NCBI RefSeq assembly: GCF_016806125.1 | Contig: NZ_CP047168.1 | Location: 62,001-126,000, forward strand | Direction of reading: 5' to 3' | Origin: Ponticoccus alexandrii | Lineage (GTDB): Bacteria > Pseudomonadota > Alphaproteobacteria > Rhodobacterales > Rhodobacteraceae | DNA length: 64,000 bases | Shown: piece after piece, positions 15,962 to 23,388 of the stretch | Layout: each line of letters begins with the position of its first letter | Position numbering within the stretch: the first letter of the stretch is position 1 | Notes under the pieces: generated by a model | Told to the model about the DNA's origin: nothing | Database searches by the model: none | What the model saw: the letters and a program-made list of their open reading frames with translations, nothing else | Position numbers and translations under genes: made by a program

Positions 15962-16016
15962 GACCATTTGGTCCCGATTTGTATGAGCCGCTCTTGCACC
16001 TTGGCAATCTTTGCCA
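15962..16016. promoter_or_regulatory. inverted repeats in the resolvase/ParD divergent region
   Basis: GACCA-TT-TGGTC (15962-15973) and TGGCAA-TCT-TTGCCA (16002-16016, touching 16016) lie 27-80 bp upstream of the parD start. They are candidate operators for ParD autoregulation or part of a res site. Confidence 0.4.
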
Positions 16017-16042
16017 TACGTGTGATCAGTAAGGAGATCACC

Positions 16043-16288
16043 ATGGGTACCATGAATATTTCGCTGCCGGACCCGATGAAGAGCTGGGTCGAACAGCAGG
16101 CAAAAGCCGGACGTTACGCCAATTCCAGCGACTATGTCCGTGATCTGATTCGGCGTGATCGCGCGCGGAGTGAGGCCATTGAAGAGATTCAGGCAGCTGT
16201 CGATATAGGTCTTGCCAGTGGCCCGGCCACCCCGCTGGATCGTAGTACGTTCAAGTCCAGGATGCGTGCCCTACATGCCGAAAAATAG
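16043..16288 (+). CDS. parD: type II antitoxin, ParD family
   Basis: An 81-aa ribbon-helix-helix antitoxin. The N-terminal DNA-binding part is MNISLPDPMKSWVEQQ with YANSSDYVRDLIRRDRARSEAIEEIQ, the signature of ParD. The C-terminal tail (GPATPLDRSTFKSRMRALHAEK) would wrap the toxin. ATG 16043 is preceded by AAGGAG (16031-16036) at 6 nt. It overlaps the toxin gene by 14 bp, so the two are cotranscribed, and should repress its own promoter through the upstream inverted repeats. Its role is plasmid stabilisation by post-segregational killing. Confidence 0.88.
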   Translation: MGTMNISLPDPMKSWVEQQAKAGRYANSSDYVRDLIRRDRARSEAIEEIQAAVDIGLASGPATPLDRSTFKSRMRALHAEK

Positions 16289-16583
16289 CCGTTGGGTCAT
16301 TCGACCCGCTGCTGAAACGGACATGTCCAACATCTGGCACTATGGCGCGGACAACTGGGGCATTGAACAGGCGGACCGCTATACGGACGGTCTGTTTGCG
16401 CTCTTCGATCTGCTCACTGACTTTCCAGAGATGGCCCGGGAGCGCCGTGAGTTCTCACCCGCTGTACGTATTCATCCCAGCGGCGTGCATCTGGTGATCT
16501 ACCGAACGGACGGGCAAGGGATTGAGATCATCCGCGTACTACATGCCCACCAGAAACTTACGGCCTTTCTGCTGGAAGGCTGA
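16275..16583 (+). CDS. parE: type II toxin, ParE/RelE family
   Basis: A 102-aa ParE-like toxin: SRWVIRPAAETDMSNIWHYGADNWGIEQADRYTDGLFALFDLLTDFPEMARE, then HPSGVHLVIYRTDGQGIEIIRVLHAHQKL. These are the usual ParE helices and beta-strands with the conserved basic patch. ParE toxins poison DNA gyrase. It starts at ATG 16275 inside the antitoxin gene. Three bases past the stop begins the relic of a tyrosine recombinase on the other strand, so the pair marks the edge of the backbone. Confidence 0.88.
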   Translation: MPKNSRWVIRPAAETDMSNIWHYGADNWGIEQADRYTDGLFALFDLLTDFPEMARERREFSPAVRIHPSGVHLVIYRTDGQGIEIIRVLHAHQKLTAFLLEG

Positions 16584-16585
16584 AT

Positions 16586-17044
16586 TCACAGTCCAGCGGC
16601 GTTGGTCTGGTTCCCACGGAAGCGATCGCGGCGGCGCTGGTAGCGGCGGGCCATCTCGGCCGAAGCGTGTCCGAGTTGCTTCTGAATATAGCGCTCGTCG
16701 ACCTCTGCCAAGCTGGCGAGGCCGGCGCACATAAAGTGGCCGGAGAAGAGGGCAAGTCGTTCCGTTTCAGTCAGGTATGGCCGAATACCGGCATCCTAGA
16801 CAGTTCGCTTGATCAATCGCGCGACATGCTTGTCGTTCAGCCGTGCCGCCAGCTCCTTCTTTCAATCCCGCGTGGTGCCGACGAAGACGGGGCCGAAGTC
16901 GATCGTCGCGAAGAGCAGCCATTGCTTGAGCGCATGGACGGGGCAGGTTTGGTCCGACGATCCGCGCTCGATTTCGACCTCACGCCATCCTGTCTTGGCT
17001 TTCCATTGGTGAGCATTTGACGCTTTTCTACGGCGCATAGGGTG
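16586..17044 (-). pseudogene. tyrosine recombinase/integrase remnant
   Basis: In one minus-strand frame the region reads the C-terminal half of a phage-type integrase: GWREVEIERGSSDQTCPVHAL, WLLFATIDFGPVFVGTTRD, stop, KKELAARLNDKHVARLIKRTV, stop, DAGIRPYLTETERLALFSGH, LASLAEVDERYIQKQLGH, ending RRDRFRGNQTNAAGL and TGA (16586-16588). Two in-frame nonsense codons (TGA near 16862, TAG near 16798) and the loss of the N-terminal half make it dead. The catalytic H-x-x-R motif is altered: SGHSLRAG of relatives reads SGHFMCAG. It separates the plasmid backbone from the TRAP region and may be what is left of the element that brought one of them. Confidence 0.75.
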
Positions 17045-17165
17045 GCGTAACGTCACGCTATAGGAAGACAGGAACCTTGAACGTTGGCGTCAGTCAACGA
17101 TTTCGATGTCGCGCGCTTTGCGGGGGCCGGTTGCCGGTTGTCATTCTCCGCTATACATGCGCATT

Positions 17166-17184
17166 CATCAGTTGTCCGATGACT
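17166..17184. promoter_or_regulatory. candidate operator before the FadR-type regulator gene
   Basis: TCATCAGTTGTCCGATGA: arms TCATC and GATGA around an 8-bp centre, 21 bp before the start at 17205. The 10-mer TCATCAGTTG recurs at 17909-17918 before the TRAP operon, suggesting one regulator acts at both. Confidence 0.45.
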
Positions 17185-17204
17185 GCGCAGAACAGGGGAG
17201 TTTC

Positions 17205-17906
17205 ATGAGAAAACGCCGAGATAGCCTTGCATCCGTGGTCGCCAAAGATCTGGCGGAGCGCATTGATCGCGGCGACTATGCGGTGGGCGACAAGATCCCC
17301 ATCGAAGCGCGGCTGTGCGAGATGTTCAATGTCAGCCGCACCGTGGTGCGCGAGGCCATCGCAACCCTGCGTTCCGAAGGGCTGGTGACATCGCGGCACG
17401 GCGTGGGCGTTTTTGTCGTGGAGCGCGCCAACCCGGCGCTCTCGATCACCACGGAGGCAGTGGGCGAGCTGTCGGAAGTGGTCGAACTGCTGGAACTTCG
17501 TCTTGGGGTCGAGGTCGAGGCGGCGGGGCTTGCGGCGCTGCGTGCTACCGAGGAACACCTGCGCGCGATCCGCGATGTCTTCGCAAAGACCTGCGATCTG
17601 GATGCCTTCGCCGAGCAACCGCGTGAGCTGGACTACGGCTTTCACCTGGCCATTGCACGGGCAAGCGGTAATGGCTGGATGCCGAAGTTCATGGCCTTCA
17701 TCGGTCCGGTGATCATTCCGCGCAGCCAGCTTCTGCACGCCTCCCAGCCCGAGATCACCCGTGCCTACCTCCAGCAGATGGTCGACGAGCACAAAGGCAT
17801 CTTCGATGCCATTGCAGCTGGTGACGCCGCCGCTGCTCAGAAGGCGATGAGGATGCACCTGTCGACCTCGCTGGAACGGTACAAACAGCGATTGGTAAAT
17901 TCATAA
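17205..17906 (+). CDS. FadR/GntR-family (FCD domain) transcriptional regulator
   Basis: 233 aa. The N-terminal winged helix (about 5-75) contains VVAKDLAERIDRGDYAVGDKIP, CEMFNVSRTVVREAIATL and EGLVTSRHGVGVFV, typical of GntR. The C-terminal helical FCD effector domain follows (EVVELLELRLGVEVEAAGLAALRA, DYGFHLAIARASGN, DEHKGIFDAIAAGDAAAAQKAMRMHL), where Asp/His residues usually bind a metal and an organic acid. ATG 17205 has GGGGAG 5 nt upstream. Related regulators control sugar-acid catabolism through the substrate; here the adjacent TRAP transporter and aldarate-type enzymes are the likely targets. A shared 10-mer lies before this gene and before dctQ. Confidence 0.88.
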   Translation: MRKRRDSLASVVAKDLAERIDRGDYAVGDKIPIEARLCEMFNVSRTVVREAIATLRSEGLVTSRHGVGVFVVERANPALSITTEAVGELSEVVELLELRLGVEVEAAGLAALRATEEHLRAIRDVFAKTCDLDAFAEQPRELDYGFHLAIARASGNGWMPKFMAFIGPVIIPRSQLLHASQPEITRAYLQQMVDEHKGIFDAIAAGDAAAAQKAMRMHLSTSLERYKQRLVNS

Positions 17907-17908
17907 GT

Positions 17909-17944
17909 CATCAGTTGACAGTCATCATACAACATCATACCCAT
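17909..17944 (+). promoter_or_regulatory. promoter and operator region of the TRAP operon
   Basis: TTGACA (17916-17921), 17-bp spacer, TACCCA (17939-17944). Over it lie TCATCAGTTG (17909-17918, also found before the regulator gene) and the direct repeat CATCATAC-AA-CATCATAC (17924-17941), spaced 10 bp. This fits a promoter repressed by the adjacent FadR-type protein. Confidence 0.45.
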
Positions 17945-17948
17945 GACC

Positions 17949-18052
17949 GCAGAGAGGCCACCGCGCCGATTCTGCCGGTATGCTCCGGATTGAACTCGGG
18001 CAAGGGGCCTACGTCCCGGCCTCGGGTGTTCGCGGGCCTGACGCCTCTCTGC
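17949..18052. repeat. long-range inverted repeat in the dctQ leader
   Basis: GCAGAGAGGC (17949-17958) is exactly complementary to GCCTCTCTGC (18043-18052), 84 bp apart, between the promoter and dctQ. It could close a long leader structure; no riboswitch class is recognised. Confidence 0.35.
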
Positions 18053-18105
18053 AACGAGAACGCTGAGCCGGCATAGACTGCGCTCACATCCAACCAGGGG
18101 GCTTT

Positions 18106-18660
18106 ATGTCTTACCTAAGGGAAGTCTACCTGCGCGTCCTGCGCGGGGCGGTGGTCCTGTGCCTTGGCGGCATTCTGGCCATAGTCTTTCTCAATGTCGT
18201 GCTGCGCTACGTCTTCAACAGCGGCATTTTTCTCACCGAAGGCGTCGCCGGTCTGCTCTTTGTTTGGATGACCTTTGCGGGTGCGCTGCTCGTTCTCTAC
18301 GACGGCGGTCATATCGGCGTAGACGCACTGGTCCGGCGGGTTCCGGTCACGGTGCAGCGCGGGCTGTTCGTGATTGCGCATGCGGTGATGCTCTATGTCA
18401 CCTACCAAATGCTGATCGGCAGCTGGCATCAGATGATCATCAACCTGAAGGTCATATCGCCGGGAACCCGTCTGCCGATGGCGCTGCTCTACGCGGCGGG
18501 TGTCTTCTTTGCGGCGCTCAGCGGCGTTTTCCTTCTTCATCAGGTGTGCCTGCTGCTGACCGGGCGGCTGCCAAAGAGCGCATTAGTGCCGGGTATCTCC
18601 GAAGAGGAAAGCGACGCCAAACGTCACGTGGGCACGCTTTCCGGGGAGGGTCGGCAATGA
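18106..18660 (+). CDS. dctQ: TRAP transporter small permease (DctQ family)
   Basis: The 184-aa protein has four membrane helices (about 12-35, 48-66, 85-105, 125-150) with the DctQ pattern: an early NVVLRYVFNSGIFLTEG stretch, then FVWMTFAGALLVLYDGGHIGVDALV. It forms the small membrane subunit of a TRAP transporter, which uses a sodium gradient to import organic acids delivered by a periplasmic binding protein. It overlaps dctM by ATGA. Ligand identity cannot be read from this subunit. Confidence 0.9.
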   Translation: MSYLREVYLRVLRGAVVLCLGGILAIVFLNVVLRYVFNSGIFLTEGVAGLLFVWMTFAGALLVLYDGGHIGVDALVRRVPVTVQRGLFVIAHAVMLYVTYQMLIGSWHQMIINLKVISPGTRLPMALLYAAGVFFAALSGVFLLHQVCLLLTGRLPKSALVPGISEEESDAKRHVGTLSGEGRQ

Positions 18661-19937
18661 TCATCGGGCTTTTCCTTGGAACCCTGCTCTTGATGATCGG
18701 TATCGGTGCGCCCATCGCCTATGCGCTGATCGTCAGCGGCGCGGCGCTGATGTGGCAGATGGGGCTCTTCGACGGGCAGATCATCGCGCAGAACCTGCTC
18801 AATGCGGTCGACAGCTTTCCGATGGTTGCGATCCCGTTGTTTATCCTTGCAGGGGAGGTGATGAACGCCGGCGGCCTGTCGCGCCGCATCGTCGATCTGG
18901 CGCGGGCCTTTGTCGGCCATCGCCGGGGCGGCCTCGGGTACGTGGCCATCTTTGCCGGTGTGCTGCTCTCCAGCCTCTCGGGCTCAGCCCTTGCCGACGC
19001 AGCATCGCTGTCAGCGCTTCTTTTGCCGATGATGGTGGCGGCGGGCCACGCCCGCGAACGCTCTGGCGGCCTGATTGCCGCATCGGCGATCATCGGGCCG
19101 ATCATTCCACCAAGCATCGGCTTCATCGTCTTCGGGGTGGCGACGAACCTCTCGATCAGCAAGCTCTTCATGGCGGGCATCGCGCCGGGCCTGATGATAG
19201 GGCTTGCGCTCTGCATCGCCTGGTTCTTCGTCTCGCGCTGGGACGATGTAGAAACCGCGCCGAAGGTCGCCCTACGTGACCGGCTGCGGGCGCTCGGCCA
19301 AAGTCTCTGGGCGCTGATGCTGCCGGTGATCATCATCGTCGGGCTGCGCTTCGGCGTGGTGACCCCGACCGAGGCCGCCGCCGTCGCCACCGTCTATGCG
19401 CTCTTTGTCGCTCTGGTGGTCTATCGCGAACTTGGATGGCGCGATCTGCCCAACCTGATGCTTGGCGCCGGCAAGACAGCGGCGGGGGTCATGTTTCTCG
19501 TGGCCGCGGCTGCGATCCCGGCCTGGATGATTTCGGTTGCCGACATTCCCGGACAGTTGGTCGATCTGATCGCCCCGCTGATGGACAACCAGACGTTGCT
19601 GATCCTGATCCTGATGCTGCTGATCCTGATGGTGGGCACCGCGATGGACCTGACGCCGACCATCCTGCTGCTTGGGCCGATTCTGGTGCCGGTGGTGATC
19701 GAGGCAGGCATCGACCCGATTTATTTCGGCGTGCTCTTCATGATCAACTGCTCGATCGGCCTGATCACCCCGCCGGTCGGCACGGTGCTCAACGTGGTCT
19801 GCGCCGTTGGCAAGCTGGACTTCGAGGGGTTGGTGCGCGGCACGCTGCCGTTCTTCCTCGCGCAGGTTGCCGTGCTTGTTCTGCTGATCCTCTTCCCCGC
19901 CCTGATCATCACGCCAATGCAATGGCTGGTGCACTGA
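18657..19937 (+). CDS. dctM: TRAP transporter large permease (DctM family)
   Basis: 426 aa with about twelve hydrophobic segments. Typical DctM features are GAPIAYALIVSGAALM near the start, PMVAIPLFILAGEVMNAGGLSRRIVDLA, SGSALADAASLSALLLPMM, GPIIPPSIGFIVFGVATNLSI and, near the end, NCSIGLITPPVGTVLNVVCAVGKL. It is the ion-coupled transport subunit. The ATG at 18657 sits in the dctQ stop; longer in-frame extension upstream belongs to the dctQ region and is not coding. Sixty-eight bp separate it from dctP. Confidence 0.92.
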   Translation: MIIGLFLGTLLLMIGIGAPIAYALIVSGAALMWQMGLFDGQIIAQNLLNAVDSFPMVAIPLFILAGEVMNAGGLSRRIVDLARAFVGHRRGGLGYVAIFAGVLLSSLSGSALADAASLSALLLPMMVAAGHARERSGGLIAASAIIGPIIPPSIGFIVFGVATNLSISKLFMAGIAPGLMIGLALCIAWFFVSRWDDVETAPKVALRDRLRALGQSLWALMLPVIIIVGLRFGVVTPTEAAAVATVYALFVALVVYRELGWRDLPNLMLGAGKTAAGVMFLVAAAAIPAWMISVADIPGQLVDLIAPLMDNQTLLILILMLLILMVGTAMDLTPTILLLGPILVPVVIEAGIDPIYFGVLFMINCSIGLITPPVGTVLNVVCAVGKLDFEGLVRGTLPFFLAQVAVLVLLILFPALIITPMQWLVH

Positions 19938-20004
19938 AATTCCACAGGGGTCTCAGAAACCCCGGAATACCCCGACCCTCAGAAACTCCAACAAGGATAG
20001 AGAT

Positions 20005-21000
20005 ATGAAACTGATACACGGTCTTCTGGCCGCCGCCCTTCTTGCCACAGGCGCACAAGCGCAGGATTACAGCAACCGTACCATCAAGTTTGCCGCCACC
20101 GGCCAGGAAGGCACGCCGCCGGTGCAGGGGATGCACATATTCGCCGAGAAGCTCGAAGAGCAGAGCGACGGCAAGCTGAAAGTCCGTGTCTTCGCCAACG
20201 GTGTACTGGGGGGCGATGTTCAGGTGCTGTCGTCGCTGCAGGGCGGCGTGGTCGAAATGATGGTCTGGAACGCTGGCAACATGATTACCCAGGCACAGGA
20301 TTTCGGCATCCTGGATCTGCCCTTCATCTATCAGGACGAAGAGGTGCTGGACACACTGCTCGACGGCGACGTCGGCAAGATGCTCACCGACCAGCTGCCC
20401 GAGCACGGTGTGATCGGCCTGTCCTTCTGGGAACAGGGCTTCCGCCAACTCACAAACAATGCCCGCGAAGTGCACCGGCTGGAAGATATCGAGGGGCTCA
20501 AGATCCGCGTGCAGCAAAACCCGCTTCTCGTGGACATGTGGGAAGCGCTTGGCGCCAACCCGACGCCGATGGCGGTGACAGAGCTTTATACCGCGCTCGA
20601 AACAGGCGCCGTGGACGGGCAGGAAACTACGGCACCCTTCATCCTGGGGTCGAAGTATCACGAGGTGCAGGACTACCTGTCGGTGACTCGTCACAACTAC
20701 AACCCTCAGATCGTGCTGATCGGCAAGCCTTTATGGGACCAACTTAGCGATGACGAAAAGGCACTCATCCAGAAAGTCGCCCAGGAAACAGCCGTGGAAC
20801 AGCGCCGCATCTCGCGTGAGGCACAGGACACCGCGCTTGCCGAAATCCGGGCCTCCGGCAACGTGGTGACGGAAATCGCACCCGAAGAGCTGGAGCGTAT
20901 GCAGGAAGCCGTGGCGCCGGTGATCCGTGAATGGGCGGGCAGCTTCGATCCCGAGCTGACCTCCACCGTCTTCGACGCAGTCGGCTTCTCGCTGGACTGA
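20005..21000 (+). CDS. dctP: TRAP transporter substrate-binding protein (DctP family)
   Basis: 331 aa with a signal peptide (MKLIHGLLAAALLATGAQAQ). The mature protein shows the DctP fold markers: IKFAATGQEGTPPVQGMHIFAEKLEEQSDGKLKV in pieces, VWNAGNMITQAQDFGILDLPF, the anion-binding Arg in LKIRVQQNP, and ELYTALETGAVDGQE. In such proteins the conserved Arg pairs with a carboxylate of the ligand, so an organic acid such as an aldarate or aldonate is expected. A strong terminator directly after it separates transport and enzyme genes. Confidence 0.92.
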   Translation: MKLIHGLLAAALLATGAQAQDYSNRTIKFAATGQEGTPPVQGMHIFAEKLEEQSDGKLKVRVFANGVLGGDVQVLSSLQGGVVEMMVWNAGNMITQAQDFGILDLPFIYQDEEVLDTLLDGDVGKMLTDQLPEHGVIGLSFWEQGFRQLTNNAREVHRLEDIEGLKIRVQQNPLLVDMWEALGANPTPMAVTELYTALETGAVDGQETTAPFILGSKYHEVQDYLSVTRHNYNPQIVLIGKPLWDQLSDDEKALIQKVAQETAVEQRRISREAQDTALAEIRASGNVVTEIAPEELERMQEAVAPVIREWAGSFDPELTSTVFDAVGFSLD

Positions 21001-21010
21001 ACCCAAGGAC

Positions 21011-21036
21011 GGAGCCCGCCCTGCGGGCTCCTTTTC
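21011..21036 (+). terminator. intrinsic terminator after dctP
   Basis: GGAGCCCGC-CCT-GCGGGCTCC, a perfect 9-bp stem (21011-21019 with 21023-21031) followed by TTTT. Only 17 bp separate it from the next gene, so it may attenuate rather than fully end transcription. Confidence 0.8.
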
Positions 21037-21052
21037 CCAGAACGGAGTCAAC

Positions 21053-21895
21053 ATGAAGATCTCATTCGCTCAGCTATCTCCGGTGCACGGGGACACCGCC
21101 GCAACGATCGCGGTCGTCGCCGATGCCGCCCGCAAGGCCGCGACCGAGGGGGCAAAGTTGATCGTCTTCCCCGAATGCTTCCTGACCGGCGGGTCCTTCG
21201 ACGACCGGCACTCCCTGCTTGCGGCCGCCGTCGACATCGAACGGGGGGATCTCGCAGCGATTCTCGACGCCTCGCGCGAGAGCGGCATTCACGTCGTGGT
21301 GGGGTTTTACCAGAAGTCCGGCACGCAGGCCCTGAACACGGCGGCCTTGATCGGCCCCGACGGGATCGTCGGGCTGCACCACAAGATGCACCTTCCCTTC
21401 ATGATCGGCGACAGGTTCACCGACATTCCCGAGACCCAGGGGGCCTCTGTTTTCGACACGCCCTTTGGCCGGATCGGGCTGGCGATCTGTTACGAGATCC
21501 GCTTCCCCGAAGTGATCCGCACGCTGGCGCTGGAGGGGGCCGAACTGGTCGTGCTGCCCGCCGCCTGGCCTGAGGCCGCGCGCATTCTGCCTGATCTCTT
21601 CAGCCGCGTGCGCGCCGCCGAGAATTTCGTCTATTTCCTGTCGTCCAACCGCATCGACGTCGATGACGGCATGGCCTTCATGGGCAACAGCCACGTGATC
21701 GGCCCCGACGGGGCCGAGATCTTCAATGCTGGCATGGACGCGGGCATCTTCACCGTCGATATTGACCTGTCGCGCGCGCGCAACAAGTCGATCATCCGCG
21801 ATCCGGGCGTTTACGAGGTGCACCCCTTCCGCGATCGGCGTCCTCAGGACTACCGCATCTGCGCCGCCCCCGCCGCGCTGGGGCTGGAGACATGA
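21053..21895 (+). CDS. carbon-nitrogen hydrolase (nitrilase superfamily)
   Basis: The 280-aa enzyme has the nitrilase-superfamily catalytic triad: E41 in VFPECFLTGG, K111 in HHKMHLP and C146 in LAICYEIRFPE. Members hydrolyse amides, nitriles or N-carbamoyl compounds. An omega-amidase- or carbamoylase-like activity is likely, since the sequence around C146 (CYEIRFPE) is of the amidase type rather than true nitrilase. It overlaps the aldolase gene by ATGA, so the amide-bond step seems linked to the downstream catabolic enzymes, for example releasing ammonia from a sugar-acid amide; that is inference. Confidence 0.85.
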   Translation: MKISFAQLSPVHGDTAATIAVVADAARKAATEGAKLIVFPECFLTGGSFDDRHSLLAAAVDIERGDLAAILDASRESGIHVVVGFYQKSGTQALNTAALIGPDGIVGLHHKMHLPFMIGDRFTDIPETQGASVFDTPFGRIGLAICYEIRFPEVIRTLALEGAELVVLPAAWPEAARILPDLFSRVRAAENFVYFLSSNRIDVDDGMAFMGNSHVIGPDGAEIFNAGMDAGIFTVDIDLSRARNKSIIRDPGVYEVHPFRDRRPQDYRICAAPAALGLET

Positions 21896-22692
21896 GCATC
21901 GATCTGCGCGACAGGATGGCAACCGGCGGTCCGGTGTTCGGCATGAATGTCTATTCCGGCAGTCCCGCCGCGGTAGAGATCGCCGGGGCATGGGGACTGG
22001 ATTTCGTGTTCATCGACGCCGAGCATAGCGTACTGGGTCTGGATTTGCCGATGGAGCGGATGCTTCTGGCCGCGCGGCTGGCGGGCATCGCCCCACTGGT
22101 GCGGGTGCCGGACAGCGCCCCGACAGGTCTGCGCAAGGCGCTGGAGCTTGGCGCGTCCGGGGTGATCGTGCCGCAGGTCCACGATGCGGCGCAGATGCGT
22201 GCGATCGTCGCCGCGACGAAATTCCCACCCCTCGGGCGGCGCGGCGGCGACAGCTCGGTGCGGTCGGCGGGCTGGGCCGGGCCGGGGTTCGACTGGGCAG
22301 AGTATGCGGACCACAGCAACCGCGAGACGGTCATCGTCCCGATGGCCGAGAGCCCGGAGTTCTTTGATAATATCGACGAGATCCTCGCCGTGCCCGGGAT
22401 CGACGCCGTGCATTTCGGCCCGGCGGATTTCGCGCTCTCGAACGGCCTGACGGTGGATTATTCCATGCGGGAACCTGCGGTGCGCGAGGCCATGCGCCTG
22501 CTTGTCGCCAAATGTCGCGAAAGGGGCATTCACGTCATGCTCCCCTGCATGCCGGCAACGCCGGAACAGGCCGCAGAGCTTTTCGGGCAGGGCGGGGACA
22601 TGCTGCTGGTCGGCAATGATATCGGCTTCCTGAACCAGGGCTGTCGCACGGCGGCGGGCATCGCACAGACACTTCGGGAGACACAGACATGA
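21892..22692 (+). CDS. HpcH/HpaI-family aldolase
   Basis: A 266-aa class II (metal-dependent) pyruvate aldolase. Family marks are FGMNVYSGSPAAVEIAGAWGLDFVFIDAEHS in pieces, RVPDSAPTGLRKALELGASGVIVPQV, the Arg/Gly stretch PPLGRRGGDSSVR, and DAVHFGPADFALSNG. Members (HpcH, GarL, RhmA) cleave 2-oxo-3-deoxy or 4-hydroxy-2-oxo acids to pyruvate plus an aldehyde. With KdgD in the same cluster, a 2-keto-3-deoxyglucarate-type substrate giving tartronate semialdehyde is plausible, but the specificity is not visible. It overlaps both neighbours by four bases. Confidence 0.87.
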   Translation: MSIDLRDRMATGGPVFGMNVYSGSPAAVEIAGAWGLDFVFIDAEHSVLGLDLPMERMLLAARLAGIAPLVRVPDSAPTGLRKALELGASGVIVPQVHDAAQMRAIVAATKFPPLGRRGGDSSVRSAGWAGPGFDWAEYADHSNRETVIVPMAESPEFFDNIDEILAVPGIDAVHFGPADFALSNGLTVDYSMREPAVREAMRLLVAKCRERGIHVMLPCMPATPEQAAELFGQGGDMLLVGNDIGFLNQGCRTAAGIAQTLRETQT

Positions 22693-23345
22693 TCCGACAC
22701 CCCAGGCGGCCGGCGGCCGCGCTCGACCCGGCGCTTCTCGACCGGCTGAAGGCCGTGCAACCCGCCTCGCTCGGCCACCATCTCAGCGAGGGGTTCCTCT
22801 CGCCCCAGGTGCGCGCCCTGGTGCCGGGGCGCATGCTTGGCCGTGCTGTTACCGTGCGCCAGCCGTTCCCTGATGCGGAACCGGTGCACCGCGTTCTGGA
22901 TGCGATCCGGCCGGGGGATGTGCTGGTCATCGACCGTTGCGGCGACAACCGGATCGCCTGCGTCGGCGAAATGGTGGCGCTTGCCGCGCGGACGGCGGGT
23001 GCCGCAGGGATCGTGGTCGACGGCGTAGTGACAGACATCGCCGAAATCGCGGCGATGGGCCTGCCACTTTTTGCGCGTGGCACAAGCGTCGTCACCACCC
23101 GCCCGCTGCGGGTTCCCGGTGCGGAACTGTTCGGGTCCATCTGCCCCGGGGGCGTTATCCTGCGGGACGGCGATCTGATCTTCGGTGACGAGAACGGCGT
23201 GCTGCGCCTTGATCCGGACCGTCCGGATCTCGCGGCGCTTGTGGCGCGTGCCGAGGCGGACGAGGCACGAGAGGTCGATTGGCGCAGGCGCCTGGTGGCC
23301 GGTGAAAGCCTGGCCACGCTCAACGGCTACGAGCCTGAAAACTGA
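22689..23345 (+). CDS. RraA-family aldolase/decarboxylase
   Basis: 218 aa. RraA-type features: VQPASLGHHLSEGFLSPQ, VRQPFPDAEPVHRVLDAI, GDVLVIDRCGDNRIACVGEMVALAA, GIVVDGVVTDIAEIAAMGLPLFARG and the metal-binding end GDGDLIFGDENGVLRLDP-like stretch. Family members with catalytic residues are 4-hydroxy-4-methyl-2-oxoglutarate aldolases or oxaloacetate decarboxylases; others regulate RNase E. Placed between an HpcH aldolase and an aldehyde dehydrogenase, an aldolase or decarboxylase role is more likely here. It overlaps the upstream gene by ATGA and is 43 bp from the dehydrogenase. Confidence 0.85.
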   Translation: MIRHPRRPAAALDPALLDRLKAVQPASLGHHLSEGFLSPQVRALVPGRMLGRAVTVRQPFPDAEPVHRVLDAIRPGDVLVIDRCGDNRIACVGEMVALAARTAGAAGIVVDGVVTDIAEIAAMGLPLFARGTSVVTTRPLRVPGAELFGSICPGGVILRDGDLIFGDENGVLRLDPDRPDLAALVARAEADEAREVDWRRRLVAGESLATLNGYEPEN

Positions 23346-23388
23346 CCCGCAGGCGGTCGGACTAGACATCAGACACGGGATTCCCTTC

